Positions 17,623 through 26,856 of a DNA stretch of 64,000 nucleotides are shown here, piece by piece. Position 1 is the stretch's first letter. Every line of letters starts with the position of its first letter. Source of the DNA: Rhodococcoides fascians A44A (GTDB taxonomy: Bacteria > Actinomycetota > Actinomycetes > Mycobacteriales > Mycobacteriaceae); NCBI RefSeq assembly GCF_000760735.1, contig NZ_JMEX01000008.1:1300394-1364393 (forward strand), written 5' to 3'. The notes under the pieces were generated by a model. It was not told the DNA's origin, did not search any database, and saw nothing but the letters and a program-made list of their open reading frames with translations. A program made the position numbers and the translations under genes.

Positions 17623-19674
17623 ATGAACCGAGAGACACCCATGCCCCGCCCTGCCGTCGAGAATCCATTTGCCGTTCCTCAGGCCGAGCTGGACCTGCTG
17701 TCCGACCCCCTCGTGCTGGTCGATCGAGATTTCGTCGTCACCTACGCAAATCCCGCTGCCGCGGCGCTGCTCACGGCGCCGATCGACACCCTTGTCGGAC
17801 GATGCATCGACGCCTGGTTCACCGATCCCGCCTGGACCGCGTTCGTCTCCTCCTGCAACGGCCCAGGAGTGTACGAGGACTTCTCGTACACCCTGCAGAA
17901 ATGGCTGTCCTACCGCACCGTCAAGGGCAGTTCCGGGCACGCGATCTGGGCAACGGACATCACCAGCGAGCGGCTCGGAGACACCCGCGTCGAATGGACC
18001 GACGACCTCGCGCGCACCATGCTCGACGCCGTTCCGTCCGGCGTCGTCGTCCTGGACGTCGACGGGGTGGTCGTCCTGGTCAACAGCGTGTGGTCCACGT
18101 TCTGGGCGGATCGACCACAGACCGACGGGTGCCTCCCCGGAACCAATTACTTCGACCTGTGGGCACCGGCAATCGCCCGAGGGAACGACACCGCAATCTC
18201 ACTGGTCGACGGCCTGCGCGCCCTGATCTCCGGATCCGGGCAGGTCTTCTCCTCCAACCACAGATTCGGGTCCGTGGTCTACCGAATCCGAGCCACCCGC
18301 CTCGCCGACGGCGGCATCTACCTCACCCACACCGACATCACCGCGCAGGCCGCGGAGGCGCCCGTCCGCCAGGATCCCCTGACCGGTCTGCCGAACCGCG
18401 ACGAGATCGAAGCGCTCCTCGCCACCGAACTCGCGGTGCGCTCCGACGAGAACGAAGTGAGCATCCTGCTCGTCGACATCGACGGCTTCCGTGAATTCAA
18501 CGACGCACTCGGCCCCGTACACGGCGACGAACTTCTCCAGCAGGTCGCGGAAAGAATCGCCGCCTCCACCCGGCCCAACGACACCCTCGGCAGGCTCACC
18601 GGCGACGAGTTCGTCGTCATCGCCCGAGGCTGCCAGTCGATCGCTGCTCGAGCCCTCGCCGCCGGCTTCTCCAGTGTCCTCGAACCGTCCTTCACCGTCG
18701 ACGACCGTCAGCTGACGGTGACCGCGAGCGTCGGCGTCGCCACCTCGGGACCGGATTCCGACGACCCGGTCCAGCTCATCCACGACGCCACCACCGCCAT
18801 GCACGCAGCCAAGAACCTCGGCCGCAGCAGCCACCAGGTGTTCTCGGCGGATCTGCGCGACAGCAACCGCACACGCCTCGAACTCGTCGAACGCCTCCGC
18901 GGAGTCGCGATGGCCGAACACGAGCTGCAGATGGTCTACCAACCCATCGTCGAACTCGCGTCCGGCGCAGTCATCGGCGCCGAAGCACTGATCCGGTGGA
19001 ACCACCCTGAACTGGGCCTGCTGATGCCGGACAGCTTCATCGGTCTCGCCGAAGACGCAGACCTGATCATTCCGCTCAGCAACTGGATCCTCTCGCAGGT
19101 CTGCCGCACCCTCGCCGCCTGGCAGTGCAAAGACCTGAACATTCAGGTCGGCGTCAACGTCAGCCCACTCCACTTCGCCGCAGGCACACTCGCCACCGAC
19201 GTCAACAGCATCATCGACTCCCTCGGAATCGAACCGGGCCGGCTGGTCCTCGAACTCGCCGAGTCGAAATCGCTGCACGACATCGACGCAGTGCACTACC
19301 AACTGATGGATGTCCGACGCCACGGATCCCTCATCGCCATTGACGATTTCGGCTCCGGCTTCTCCTCCCTCGAACGCCTCGCCACCCTGCCCGTCGACAT
19401 CCTCAAAATCGACAAATCACTCACCCAACACCTCGACAGTCGCGACCTACAGCGCAGACGAGCCATGACCTCGCTCTGCAAGGCCGTCGTCGACGTCACA
19501 CACGATCTCGGACGCGACACCGTCGTCGAAGGCATCGAGACCAAAGACCAACTCGCCAGCTGCGTCGACATGGGCGTCACATTCGGGCAAGGTCATCTAC
19601 TGGGCAAGCCCATGACCGCACCACAGCTCGAAACGATCCTGCTGCCGAACGACGCACACAGCGCGTCGGCCTGA
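17623..19674 (+). CDS. PAS-GGDEF-EAL cyclic-di-GMP signalling protein
   Basis: The 683-residue soluble protein starts at the ATG at 17623, which follows a GGGGGGGAAG ribosome site; an ATG at 17587 is less likely. In order it has a PAS domain (about 15-110), a second PAS (about 125-240), a GGDEF domain from DPLTGLPNRDE (251) with active-site loop LTGDEF (T326-G327-D328-E329-F330), and an EAL domain with GAEALIRWN (E454) and DDFGSGFSSLE. EAL residues for phosphodiesterase look intact, while the cyclase half has Thr for the first Gly. It should make and/or break c-di-GMP under PAS-sensed input. There are no membrane helices, so the signal is cytoplasmic. Confidence 0.9.
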   Translation: MNRETPMPRPAVENPFAVPQAELDLLSDPLVLVDRDFVVTYANPAAAALLTAPIDTLVGRCIDAWFTDPAWTAFVSSCNGPGVYEDFSYTLQKWLSYRTVKGSSGHAIWATDITSERLGDTRVEWTDDLARTMLDAVPSGVVVLDVDGVVVLVNSVWSTFWADRPQTDGCLPGTNYFDLWAPAIARGNDTAISLVDGLRALISGSGQVFSSNHRFGSVVYRIRATRLADGGIYLTHTDITAQAAEAPVRQDPLTGLPNRDEIEALLATELAVRSDENEVSILLVDIDGFREFNDALGPVHGDELLQQVAERIAASTRPNDTLGRLTGDEFVVIARGCQSIAARALAAGFSSVLEPSFTVDDRQLTVTASVGVATSGPDSDDPVQLIHDATTAMHAAKNLGRSSHQVFSADLRDSNRTRLELVERLRGVAMAEHELQMVYQPIVELASGAVIGAEALIRWNHPELGLLMPDSFIGLAEDADLIIPLSNWILSQVCRTLAAWQCKDLNIQVGVNVSPLHFAAGTLATDVNSIIDSLGIEPGRLVLELAESKSLHDIDAVHYQLMDVRRHGSLIAIDDFGSGFSSLERLATLPVDILKIDKSLTQHLDSRDLQRRRAMTSLCKAVVDVTHDLGRDTVVEGIETKDQLASCVDMGVTFGQGHLLGKPMTAPQLETILLPNDAHSASA

Positions 19675-19693
19675 CACGAGGACACGACGCACC

Positions 19694-20107
19694 GTGAAGA
19701 TCGACGACGAAATAGGACGCTTCAGCGAAGCCCGACGCGCCATCCTCTCCAGCGTCAACGCCGACGGCACCCCGCACCTCGTGCCGATCGTCTTCGCCCG
19801 CGTGGACGACACCCTCGTCACCGCCATCGACTGGAAACCCAAAAGCACCCAGAAACTCAAACGACTCGAGAACATCCGCGCCGACCCGGCCGTCAGCCTC
19901 ATCGTCGACAACTACTCCGAGAACTGGAAAGACCTCTGGTGGATCCGCGCCGGCGGTTCGGCCGAAGTCATCGACGCCGACACCGATCGCGGCCGCACCG
20001 CCATCGCCGCCCTGGTGAAGAAATACGAGCACTACACCCCCACACCCCCCGACGGCCCCGTCATCGTCATCAGCAAGCTCACCTGGCGATCCTGGCAAGC
20101 GTCCTAG
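19694..20107 (+). CDS. PPOX-class probable F420-dependent oxidoreductase (Rv0121 type)
   Basis: The 137-residue split-barrel flavin/F420 protein has ARRAILSSVNADGTPHLVPIVFA at the N-terminus, WKPKSTQKLKRLENIRADPAVSLIVDNY for cofactor phosphate binding, and LTWRSWQAS at the end, as in the mycobacterial Rv0121-like family. It probably reduces an unknown substrate with F420H2. The start is GTG at 19694, 19 bp after the GGDEF-EAL stop, so cotranscription is likely though no functional link is evident. A tandem array and a long hairpin follow it. Confidence 0.82.
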   Translation: MKIDDEIGRFSEARRAILSSVNADGTPHLVPIVFARVDDTLVTAIDWKPKSTQKLKRLENIRADPAVSLIVDNYSENWKDLWWIRAGGSAEVIDADTDRGRTAIAALVKKYEHYTPTPPDGPVIVISKLTWRSWQAS

Positions 20108-20127
20108 AATTCAGCGGCCCCCTTCTT

Positions 20128-20171
20128 CCCCCTTTCTGCCCCCTTTCTGCCCCCTTTCTGCCCCCTTTCTG
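20128..20171. repeat. 11-bp tandem repeat, 4 perfect copies
   Basis: The unit CCCCCTTTCTG occurs four times without a mismatch, preceded by a shorter degenerate copy. The last unit abuts the 51-nt hairpin that starts at 20172. It lies in the noncoding gap after the PPOX gene. Confidence 0.85.
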
Positions 20172-20222
20172 GAGCGAAAGTGCCGTTCGGTCAGTCTGAC
20201 TGACCGAACGGCACTTTCGCTC
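20172..20222 (+). terminator. 51-nt perfect hairpin with 25-bp arms
   Basis: Arms 20172-20196 and 20198-20222 are perfectly complementary around a single T (centre GGTCAGTC-T-GACTGACC). It lies 64 bp after the PPOX stop and 40 bp before the GNAT start, where a terminator is expected. No T-run follows, so it would be a tailless terminator or a repeat element with that effect. Confidence 0.65.
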
Positions 20223-20262
20223 AGGGGTTGACGAAAAATGACTCGCACTGAATCAGCAACTG

Positions 20263-20823
20263 ATGCAAACTGCACGAATGCGGCCGATCCCCCCAGAACT
20301 GATCGAGTTCGACGACTTCGTACTTCGTCGGGAAACGCTTGCCGACGCTGCACCGGTGGCCGAGGCGATAGCGTCGAACATCCCGCGGCTTGCGCCGTGG
20401 ATGGAGTGGGCCGTCGAGGACGCCACACCCGTCGCAACCCAGGAAAGTCGAATTGCCGACTCTCTTGCACAATGGGATTCGGGTTCGATGTTCGACTACA
20501 TGATCGCCGGCGGTTCCGGCGATGAATTCCTCGGCAAAGCGGGGATTCGATTAGCGGGACCGGATCACGCGACGATCGGTTATTGGGTCACCGAAGATGC
20601 GGAAGGACGAGGAATCGTCACTCGTGTCGCGCGAGCTCTGACGGCCCTCGCCGCGGAGCTCGACGGCATCGTGCGCGTCGAAATCCATTGCGATGCTGCG
20701 AACGACCGCAGTCGGGCGGTACCCGAGCGCCTCGGATACCGCCTCGACCGCGTGATCGATCACCCGATCACGACGTCGCATCAGACCGGCCGTCAAATGA
20801 TCTGGATCTACGACGCGTCCTGA
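20263..20823 (+). CDS. GNAT-family N-acetyltransferase (RimJ/RimL type)
   Basis: The 186-residue protein follows the RimL-like order: FDDFVLRRETLADAAPVAEAIASNI at the N-terminus, FLGKAGIRL (strand 4), GYWVTEDAEGRGIVTRVARAL for acetyl-CoA phosphate binding, and AANDRSRAVPERLGYRLDRV. The R-x-x-G-x-A loop appears as EGRGIV. It should transfer acetyl from acetyl-CoA to an amine, possibly a protein N-terminus. The start may be 20263 or the ATG at 20278. Its last 16 nt overlap the convergent AbiEi-like gene. Confidence 0.85.
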   Translation: MQTARMRPIPPELIEFDDFVLRRETLADAAPVAEAIASNIPRLAPWMEWAVEDATPVATQESRIADSLAQWDSGSMFDYMIAGGSGDEFLGKAGIRLAGPDHATIGYWVTEDAEGRGIVTRVARALTALAAELDGIVRVEIHCDAANDRSRAVPERLGYRLDRVIDHPITTSHQTGRQMIWIYDAS

Positions 20824-21815
20824 CGCCACTCCGATCGTGGGATTGCAACTACCCTCGGCCGCGGGCGGTTCCGGGCTCTGTCGTAAGCGTGTCGCAGGTC
20901 GTCGATTACTGTATTGGGTTGAGAATGAATCGCTTTGGGAGTATGCGCGACGAGGACGACATCATGGCTTTCGATGTATGCGCGTCGTTCCAGCGTCTTC
21001 TCGAACGCCTCAGGAGAAGAGTGGTGTTTGAAGGATTCGATTTCCTGTGCCATTCCTACCTCGTCCCACCAGTTGTCGACGATTGCAATGAAATCACCGT
21101 GGGCAGTCAAGAGCACCTGGTTGGACACCACCGGAGGCAGGCCACTACTTCTGCAGAGTGCCTGAGCGTCGACTTCCGCCACCGAATGCGCGCCGTCGCC
21201 GAGTTCGTACAGCACCCTTCTCGGCATGGAAGTTCCTCGTGATGACCCGTCGTCGAGTTCGTTCATCAAAGCGCCGACGTCAACCGCGCCGCGCTGCACG
21301 ACCTCGGCGACGAGGGCTGTGCATTGCTTGCGATCGGACATCCGGCGGACTGCATCGAGCAAACACCGATCGACCGGCGCGACGGGCAATCCTGCTTTCT
21401 TCATCGCGAGCGGCAGACGCGTCGTACGCTCGACACTGACGAACCCTGTAGCTTGACGGCTTCGAGCGTTCGGTATCAGAAGAACGCAATCCGTCGGTTG
21501 CGTCGAAGACCCGAACCCGTGCAACGCCAGGCCTGCACGACCGGACAGCATGGAGCCTCGTCCGCCGTACATGACCGCCGCGGTGTTTCTTTGCTGCCTG
21601 GTCGGCTGACCATTGTGTAGAAGGACCAGTCCGGGCAAGATTCGTTGCCACGGCCCACCGGCGGTTCTGTCTACTACCGTTTGCGCCCCCACTCCGAGCC
21701 TCCTCAAATCTGCCGTACGAATCACACCATTCCGTGCATGACGCATCAGTAGTTCCCGATCGTCCGCCCACTCGCCCCGTTTCATGCTGGCCATCGAATA
21801 CGAAGGGTCGGACAT
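20808..21815 (-). CDS. AbiEi-like (type IV antitoxin-domain) protein, solitary
   Basis: The N-terminal 90 residues match the AbiEi antitoxin winged-helix pattern of actinobacteria (RHARNGVIRTADLRRLGVGAQTV, GPWQRILPGLVLLHNG). The C-terminal third (GDFIAIVDNWWDEVGMAQEIESFKHHSSPEAFEKTLERRAYIESHDVVLVA) has the spaced D/E residues of the DUF559/Vsr-like nuclease fold often fused to it. No AbiEii nucleotidyltransferase toxin gene is adjacent, so a classic type IV pair is not present. The start is uncertain: ATG at 21815, 21794 or 21785 are all possible. Two perfect DnaA-box 9-mers lie just upstream in its promoter region. Confidence 0.72.
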   Translation of the reverse strand: MSDPSYSMASMKRGEWADDRELLMRHARNGVIRTADLRRLGVGAQTVVDRTAGGPWQRILPGLVLLHNGQPTRQQRNTAAVMYGGRGSMLSGRAGLALHGFGSSTQPTDCVLLIPNARSRQATGFVSVERTTRLPLAMKKAGLPVAPVDRCLLDAVRRMSDRKQCTALVAEVVQRGAVDVGALMNELDDGSSRGTSMPRRVLYELGDGAHSVAEVDAQALCRSSGLPPVVSNQVLLTAHGDFIAIVDNWWDEVGMAQEIESFKHHSSPEAFEKTLERRAYIESHDVVLVAHTPKAIHSQPNTVIDDLRHAYDRARNRPRPRVVAIPRSEWRQDAS

Positions 21816-21838
21816 TCTGCACCGTAATCCCGGCTGCC

Positions 21839-21867
21839 TGTGGATAACTGCCCGACGCTGTGGATAA
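21839..21867. promoter_or_regulatory. Pair of perfect DnaA-box sequences, 20 bp apart
   Basis: TGTGGATAA (complement of TTATCCACA) occurs at 21839-21847 and 21859-21867, in the same orientation with 20-bp phasing, 24 bp upstream of the AbiEi-like start. Binding by DnaA is inferred from the consensus alone. Confidence 0.5.
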
Positions 21868-21881
21868 GTGTCCGAAGCACC

Positions 21882-22000
21882 GATTGACCAACCCCACGTT
21901 CGCTCCGAAACGAACGCGCACGAACACAGGCACGAGGCCGCACCCAACCGAGCGAAAGTGCCCTCCAGTCCGTCAGACTGACCGAACCCCACGTTCGCTC
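21882..22000. repeat. Degenerate copies of the intergenic GTTCGGTCA/GCGAAAGTG repeat
   Basis: The 321-bp gap between the AbiEi-like gene and the desaturase holds a degenerate 51-nt inverted repeat (21950-21974 against 21976-22000, about 7 mismatches in 25). Its right arm is duplicated at 21882-21906 (GATTGACCAACCCCACGTTC). Both resemble the perfect hairpin at 20172. Apart from the DnaA-like boxes and a GGAGGGGA ribosome site, I see nothing else in this gap. Confidence 0.6.
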
Positions 22001-22136
22001 CGGAACGCCGCGGCAAACTCCGCCGGAAACAGGCGGAAACTGGGGGGGTAGCGGACACCGGTCGACGGCGGGGCCGGGGGTACGTAGGGTCGAGGTGGTG
22101 ACCGGGGACACTCGGGTTCGCATGTGGAGGGGAATC

Positions 22137-23378
22137 ATGGCGATATCGGATATTCAGGAATATGCCCATTTGACCGAGGCGGATATCGAGGCGCTCGGTG
22201 CGGAGTTGGATGCGATCCGGCGTGATGTCGAGGATTCTCGTGGTGAGCGGGATGCCAGGTATGTCCAGCGAACCATCACGTTTCAGCGGTCGTTGATGGT
22301 TGCGGGCCGGGCGGTGTTGTTCGCGAGCAAGAAGAGGCCTGCGTGGTTGCTCGGTACTGCGTTGCTCGGTGCGGGGAAGATCATCGAGAACATGGAGTTG
22401 GGGCACAACGTCATTCACGGTCAGTGGGATTGGATGAACGATCCTGAGATCCATTCCAGTAACTGGGAGTGGGACAACACGTGCCCGTCGTCGGGGTGGA
22501 AGCATTCGCACAACTTCACGCATCACAAGTACACCAACATCGTCGGTTTGGACAACGATGTCGGTTACGGCATTCTGCGCATCACGCGCGATCAGGAGTG
22601 GCATCCGAAGTATGTCGCGCAGCCGCTGGTGAATGCGTTGCTGGCGACGTTCTTCGAGTGGGGCGTGGCGCTGCATCACCTGGAGACCGACAAGCTTAAG
22701 ACCGGCGAGGTGAAGTGGGAGGACAAGAAGGAGATGGCGGTCGACGTCGTCCGCAAGATCGGAAAGCAGGTGGGCAAGGATTACGTTCTTTTCCCGTTGC
22801 TGACCGGCCCTGCGTGGAAGTCGACGCTCACGGCGAATGTCGTCGCCAATCTCATTCGGAATTACTGGTCGTACGCGGTCATTTTCTGCGGTCACTTTCC
22901 CGATGGCGCGGAGAAGTTCACGCTGGAGGAATACGAGACCGAGACGCAGCCGGAATGGTATCTGCGACAGATGCTGGGGAGCGCCAATTTCGAGGCAGGC
23001 AACACGTTGGCGTTCATGAGCGGCAACCTCTGCTATCAGATCGAGCATCACCTGTTTCCGGACCTACCGAGCAATCGCTACGCGGAGATCGCTCCCAGAA
23101 TTCGGCAGTTGTGCGACAAGTACGACCTTCCGTACACGACGGGTTCGCTTGCGCACCAGTACGGACAGACGCTGCGCACCATTCTGAAACTGTCCTTGCC
23201 GAATCGACTGCTCTCCGCGACCTCGGACAATGCGCCGGAAACGTCGTCCGAGCTGAAGTTCCGCATTCGCGGTGGAATCAAGGAAGTGTTCGGTGTGGAT
23301 CCGGCGACGGGCCGGCGCCGCGGCCTGAAAACTGCATTGGGAATGCTGAAGCAGCACACACCGGTCCATCCCGCCTGA
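22137..23378 (+). CDS. Membrane fatty-acid desaturase (acyl-lipid / acyl-CoA type)
   Basis: The 413-residue di-iron desaturase has three histidine boxes: H90-NVI-H94, HNFTHH at residues 125-130, and QIEHHLFPD near residue 305. The QIEHH form is typical of front-end and mycobacterial DesA3-like enzymes. It inserts a double bond into an acyl chain using O2 and electrons from a reductase encoded elsewhere. The ATG at 22137 follows GGAGGGGA; an upstream ATG at 22095 is unlikely. It is monocistronic: preceded by a repeat-rich gap and followed by a strong hairpin. Confidence 0.9.
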   Translation: MAISDIQEYAHLTEADIEALGAELDAIRRDVEDSRGERDARYVQRTITFQRSLMVAGRAVLFASKKRPAWLLGTALLGAGKIIENMELGHNVIHGQWDWMNDPEIHSSNWEWDNTCPSSGWKHSHNFTHHKYTNIVGLDNDVGYGILRITRDQEWHPKYVAQPLVNALLATFFEWGVALHHLETDKLKTGEVKWEDKKEMAVDVVRKIGKQVGKDYVLFPLLTGPAWKSTLTANVVANLIRNYWSYAVIFCGHFPDGAEKFTLEEYETETQPEWYLRQMLGSANFEAGNTLAFMSGNLCYQIEHHLFPDLPSNRYAEIAPRIRQLCDKYDLPYTTGSLAHQYGQTLRTILKLSLPNRLLSATSDNAPETSSELKFRIRGGIKEVFGVDPATGRRRGLKTALGMLKQHTPVHPA

Positions 23379-23380
23379 TC

Positions 23381-23405
23381 CGCGGCGGGTGATTACCGCG
23401 CCGCG
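23381..23405 (+). terminator. Hairpin terminator after the desaturase
   Basis: CGCGGCG-GGT-GATT-ACC-G-CGCCGCG begins 3 nt after the desaturase stop. The 7-bp GC stem with an inner 3-bp stem is well placed for termination; there is no T-run. Confidence 0.6.
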
Positions 23406-23512
23406 AGGCGCCGAATGATCACTCGAAGTCGGTCCTCGGCGCTACCGTTACCTCGGCTGTTTTCGAAGCAGCCGACGAAGGGAACGGCAAGCGCCGAGGG
23501 CAGGAGCGGATC

Positions 23513-26500
23513 GTGACGAGCACACCGGTGACATCGGAGTCGACGAAGAATCCAGAACACCGCACTCCGCGGGCATTCACGCCGCCGGAGCACGGGCGTC
23601 TGCGCGAGGTGCCGCACATCTCCGGGCTCGTCCTCGGGGTGTTCGCGGTACTGGTGTTTCTCTGGAGCCTGTCTCCGGCGCTGCGCGCCGTCATCCGTGT
23701 GCCACGCGAGTACATCGACAACTACTACATCGACGCACCGGACACTTCGCTCGCGTGGGCTCTGGTGCTCGGGCTCACCGCAGCCGCCCTCGCGAGCCGC
23801 AAACGCATCGCCTGGTGGTTCCTGACGCTGTATCTCGTGCTCGTCGCGGTCAGCAACCTGGCGGATGTGATCGACGGCAACAACATCAGTGCGTGGATCG
23901 CGCTGGGCGTGCACATCGTGATCGTCGGTGTGCTCATCGCCGCTCGCAAGGAGTTCTACACCCGTGTTCGACGCGGTGCGGCGTGGAAGGCTCTGGGTGT
24001 ACTGATCCTCGGCGCGGTCGTCGGAACGCTGGTCGGCTGGGCGCTGGTCGCTCTGTTCCCCGGCACACTCCCGGAGAACCAGACGTTCCTGTGGGCGTTC
24101 AACCGAGTCACCGCCCTCGCAACCGTCGACAACGAGCAGTTCGACGGCCGCACACACGTTTTCGTCAACACGCTCTTGGGCTTGTTCGGGGCGCTCGCAC
24201 TGTTGGCGGCCGTCGTCACGTTGTTCCGGTCGCAGCGCTCGTCCAACGCACTGACCGGTAGCGACGAGTCCGCGCTTCGCGGCCTGCTGGACAAGTGGGG
24301 CGCCGACGACTCGCTCGGATACTTCGCGACCCGCCGCGACAAGGCCGTCGTGTTCGCACCGAGTGGCAAAGCCGCCGTCACCTACCGTGTCGAAATCGGG
24401 GTGTGTCTCGCCAGCGGCGATCCCATCGGCAACCCGGAGGCATGGCCGCACGCAATCGATGCCTGGCTGGACCTGGCGGAGAAGTACGGGTGGACGCCCG
24501 CGGTCATGGGCGCGAGCGAGACGGGCGCCACGGCGTTCAAGCGGGCGGGGTTGAACGTTCTCGAACTCGGCGACGAGGCCATCCTCGACACCAAGAAGTT
24601 CAACCTCGCCGGCCGGGAGATGAGGCCGGTCAGGCAGGCGGTCAACCGCGCCCGCAAGGCAGGCGTCACAGTGCAGATACGACGCCACCGCGACATTCCG
24701 GCTCAAGAGATGGCCGACATCATCCGGTGCGCCGACGAGTGGCGTGACACCGAGACCGAGCGTGGGTTCTCGATGGCGTTGGGCCGCCTCGGCGATCCTC
24801 TCGACGGTGACTGCCTACTGGTTCAGGCCCGCGAGGGCGAGAAGACCGTCGCGGTGCTCTCGCTCGCTCCGTGGGGCCGCACCGGAGTGTCGCTCGATCT
24901 GATGCGCCGCGACCCGCAGGCACCGAACGGTGTGATCGAGCTTCTGGTCACCGAATTGGCAACCGGCGGAGATCAATTCGGAATCAGTAGGATCTCGTTG
25001 AACTTCGCGGTGTTCCGTGCGGTCTTCGAGGAGGGCAGCCGCATCGGCGCAGGCCCTGTCCTGCGGATCTGGCGGTCGGTGCTGGTGTTCTTCTCCCGGT
25101 GGTGGCAGCTGGAGGCTCTGTATCGCTCCAACCTGAAGTACCTGCCGGACTGGGAGCCCCGGTACCTGTGCTTCGCGGACAACCGTGAGCTTCCCAAGGT
25201 CGGCATCGCGTCGGCCATCGCCGAAGGGTTCCTGACGCTTCCGAGCTTCCGGCGCGCCCACAAGCACACCGGTTCTCACACGGCGGTCCCGGCGGCCCTG
25301 GCGGACACCGCCGACATCCACGCCGACGGCAGCGGCCCCGATCAGATCGACGAGGACGACGAGCCCCAGCGGGGCCCCAAGCGTCCCGACCAGGTGCGGG
25401 TGCGGCTCGCGAAGCTCCAGCGGTTGAACGACGAGGGCACCGAGGGTTATCCCGTCGCCTATCCCCCGACGCATTCCGTCGCCGAAGCACTGGCCGCCCC
25501 GCAGGGAACGACGGTCCGCATCGCCGGCCGTATCCTGCGCAACCGCGACTACGGCGGCGTCGCGTTCGCGGTCGTGCGGGACTGGACGGACGACATCCAG
25601 GTGCTGTTCGACCGGGAACGCGTCGGCGACAGGTTGGACAGTTTCGACTCCGACTTCGACCTCGGCGACCTCATCGAGGTCAGTGGCACCATCGGCCGCA
25701 GCAAGAAGGGTGAGCTCTCGCTGCTGGCCGCGGAGTGGCGGATGAACGCCAAGTGCCTGCACCCGCTGCCGGACAAGTGGAAAGGACTGCAGGACCCGGA
25801 GTCCCGCGTGCGTCAGCGCTACGTCGACCTCGCGATCAACCGCAGTGCCCGTGACCTGATGATCGCGCGCAGCAACGTCGTGAAGTCTCTGCGGGATTCA
25901 CTGTCCGACCGCGGCTACATGGAAGTCGAGACTCCGATCCTGCAGCAGGTGCACGGAGGTGCCAACGCAGCGCCGTTCATCACTCACATCAACGCGTACA
26001 ACCTCGACCTCTATCTCCGTATCGCTCCGGAGCTGTACCTGAAGCGTCTGTGCGTCGGCGGCATGGACAAGGTGTTCGAAATCGGTCGGGTCTTCCGCAA
26101 CGAAGGCGCGGACTTCAAGCACAATCCGGAGTTCACGATCCTCGAGGCGTACGAGGCACACAGCGACTACGAGCGCGCAATGGTGCTGTGCCGCGAGCTG
26201 ATTCAGAAAGCAGCCGTCGCGGCACACGGGCGCGAGATCATCCTGCGTCCCGACGGACCGAACGGCGAGATGATCGAGATCGACATCTCCGGGGAGTGGC
26301 CCGTCAAGACACTGCACGGAGCCGTCGCGGAGAAACTCGGCGTCGACGTCGCGCCCAGTACACCGCTCGCGGAACTGCAGCGACTCTGCGACGAGAACGA
26401 CATTCCCTACGAGAAGGAATGGGACGCAGGGGCCGTCGCGCAGGGAATGTACGAGCACCTGGTCGAGGACTACACCGAGTTCCCGACGTTCTACAAGGAC

Positions 26501-26839
26501 TTCCCGACATCGATGTCGCCGCTGACTCGGCCGCACCGGTCCATACCGGGCGTCGCGGAGAAGTGGGACCTCGTCGCCTGGGGCGTGGAGTTGGGTACGG
26601 CGTACAGCGAACTGACCGACCCGGTCGATCAACGTCAGCGTCTGACCGAGCAGTCGTTGCTTGCAGCAGGCGGCGACGAGGAGGCGATGAGTCTCGACGA
26701 GGACTTTCTGCAGGCCCTCGAGTACGGCATGCCGCCCACCGGTGGACTCGGCATGGGCGTCGACCGTGTCGTCATGCTCATCACCGGTGGCTCCATCCGC
26801 GAGACCCTCGCGTTCCCGCTCGCCAAACCCCGGCAGTAA
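23513..26839 (+). CDS. lysX: Bifunctional lysylphosphatidylglycerol synthase / lysyl-tRNA synthetase
   Basis: This 1108-residue fusion joins an N-terminal membrane region (about 7 helices, residues 40-245), a DUF2156/MprF-like lysyl transferase domain (about 250-590, ending [19 protein letters not shown]), an OB-fold (about 640-750) and a class II LysRS core ([31 protein letters not shown], motif 2; [13 protein letters not shown], motif 3). It charges tRNA-Lys and transfers lysine to phosphatidylglycerol, giving cationic lipid that lowers sensitivity to cationic peptides, as known for mycobacterial LysX. The GTG at 23513 follows AGGAGCGG. A separate housekeeping LysRS is expected elsewhere. 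Confidence 0.95.
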   Translation: MTSTPVTSESTKNPEHRTPRAFTPPEHGRLREVPHISGLVLGVFAVLVFLWSLSPALRAVIRVPREYIDNYYIDAPDTSLAWALVLGLTAAALASRKRIAWWFLTLYLVLVAVSNLADVIDGNNISAWIALGVHIVIVGVLIAARKEFYTRVRRGAAWKALGVLILGAVVGTLVGWALVALFPGTLPENQTFLWAFNRVTALATVDNEQFDGRTHVFVNTLLGLFGALALLAAVVTLFRSQRSSNALTGSDESALRGLLDKWGADDSLGYFATRRDKAVVFAPSGKAAVTYRVEIGVCLASGDPIGNPEAWPHAIDAWLDLAEKYGWTPAVMGASETGATAFKRAGLNVLELGDEAILDTKKFNLAGREMRPVRQAVNRARKAGVTVQIRRHRDIPAQEMADIIRCADEWRDTETERGFSMALGRLGDPLDGDCLLVQAREGEKTVAVLSLAPWGRTGVSLDLMRRDPQAPNGVIELLVTELATGGDQFGISRISLNFAVFRAVFEEGSRIGAGPVLRIWRSVLVFFSRWWQLEALYRSNLKYLPDWEPRYLCFADNRELPKVGIASAIAEGFLTLPSFRRAHKHTGSHTAVPAALADTADIHADGSGPDQIDEDDEPQRGPKRPDQVRVRLAKLQRLNDEGTEGYPVAYPPTHSVAEALAAPQGTTVRIAGRILRNRDYGGVAFAVVRDWTDDIQVLFDRERVGDRLDSFDSDFDLGDLIEVSGTIGRSKKGELSLLAAEWRMNAKCLHPLPDKWKGLQDPESRVRQRYVDLAINRSARDLMIARSNVVKSLRDSLSDRGYMEVETPILQQVHGGANAAPFITHINAYNLDLYLRIAPELYLKRLCVGGMDKVFEIGRVFRNEGADFKHNPEFTILEAYEAHSDYERAMVLCRELIQKAAVAAHGREIILRPDGPNGEMIEIDISGEWPVKTLHGAVAEKLGVDVAPSTPLAELQRLCDENDIPYEKEWDAGAVAQGMYEHLVEDYTEFPTFYKDFPTSMSPLTRPHRSIPGVAEKWDLVAWGVELGTAYSELTDPVDQRQRLTEQSLLAAGGDEEAMSLDEDFLQALEYGMPPTGGLGMGVDRVVMLITGGSIRETLAFPLAKPRQ

Positions 26840-26840
26840 T

Positions 26841-26856
26841 TGTTCAACGTGAAACA
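26841..26856. promoter_or_regulatory. parS-like 16-mer at the lysX/hydrolase junction
   Basis: TGTTCAACGTGAAACA matches the ParB site consensus TGTTTCACGTGAAACA at 14 of 16 positions, with both mismatches in the left half. It lies 2 bp after the lysX stop and over the start of the next gene. It could be chance. Confidence 0.3.
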
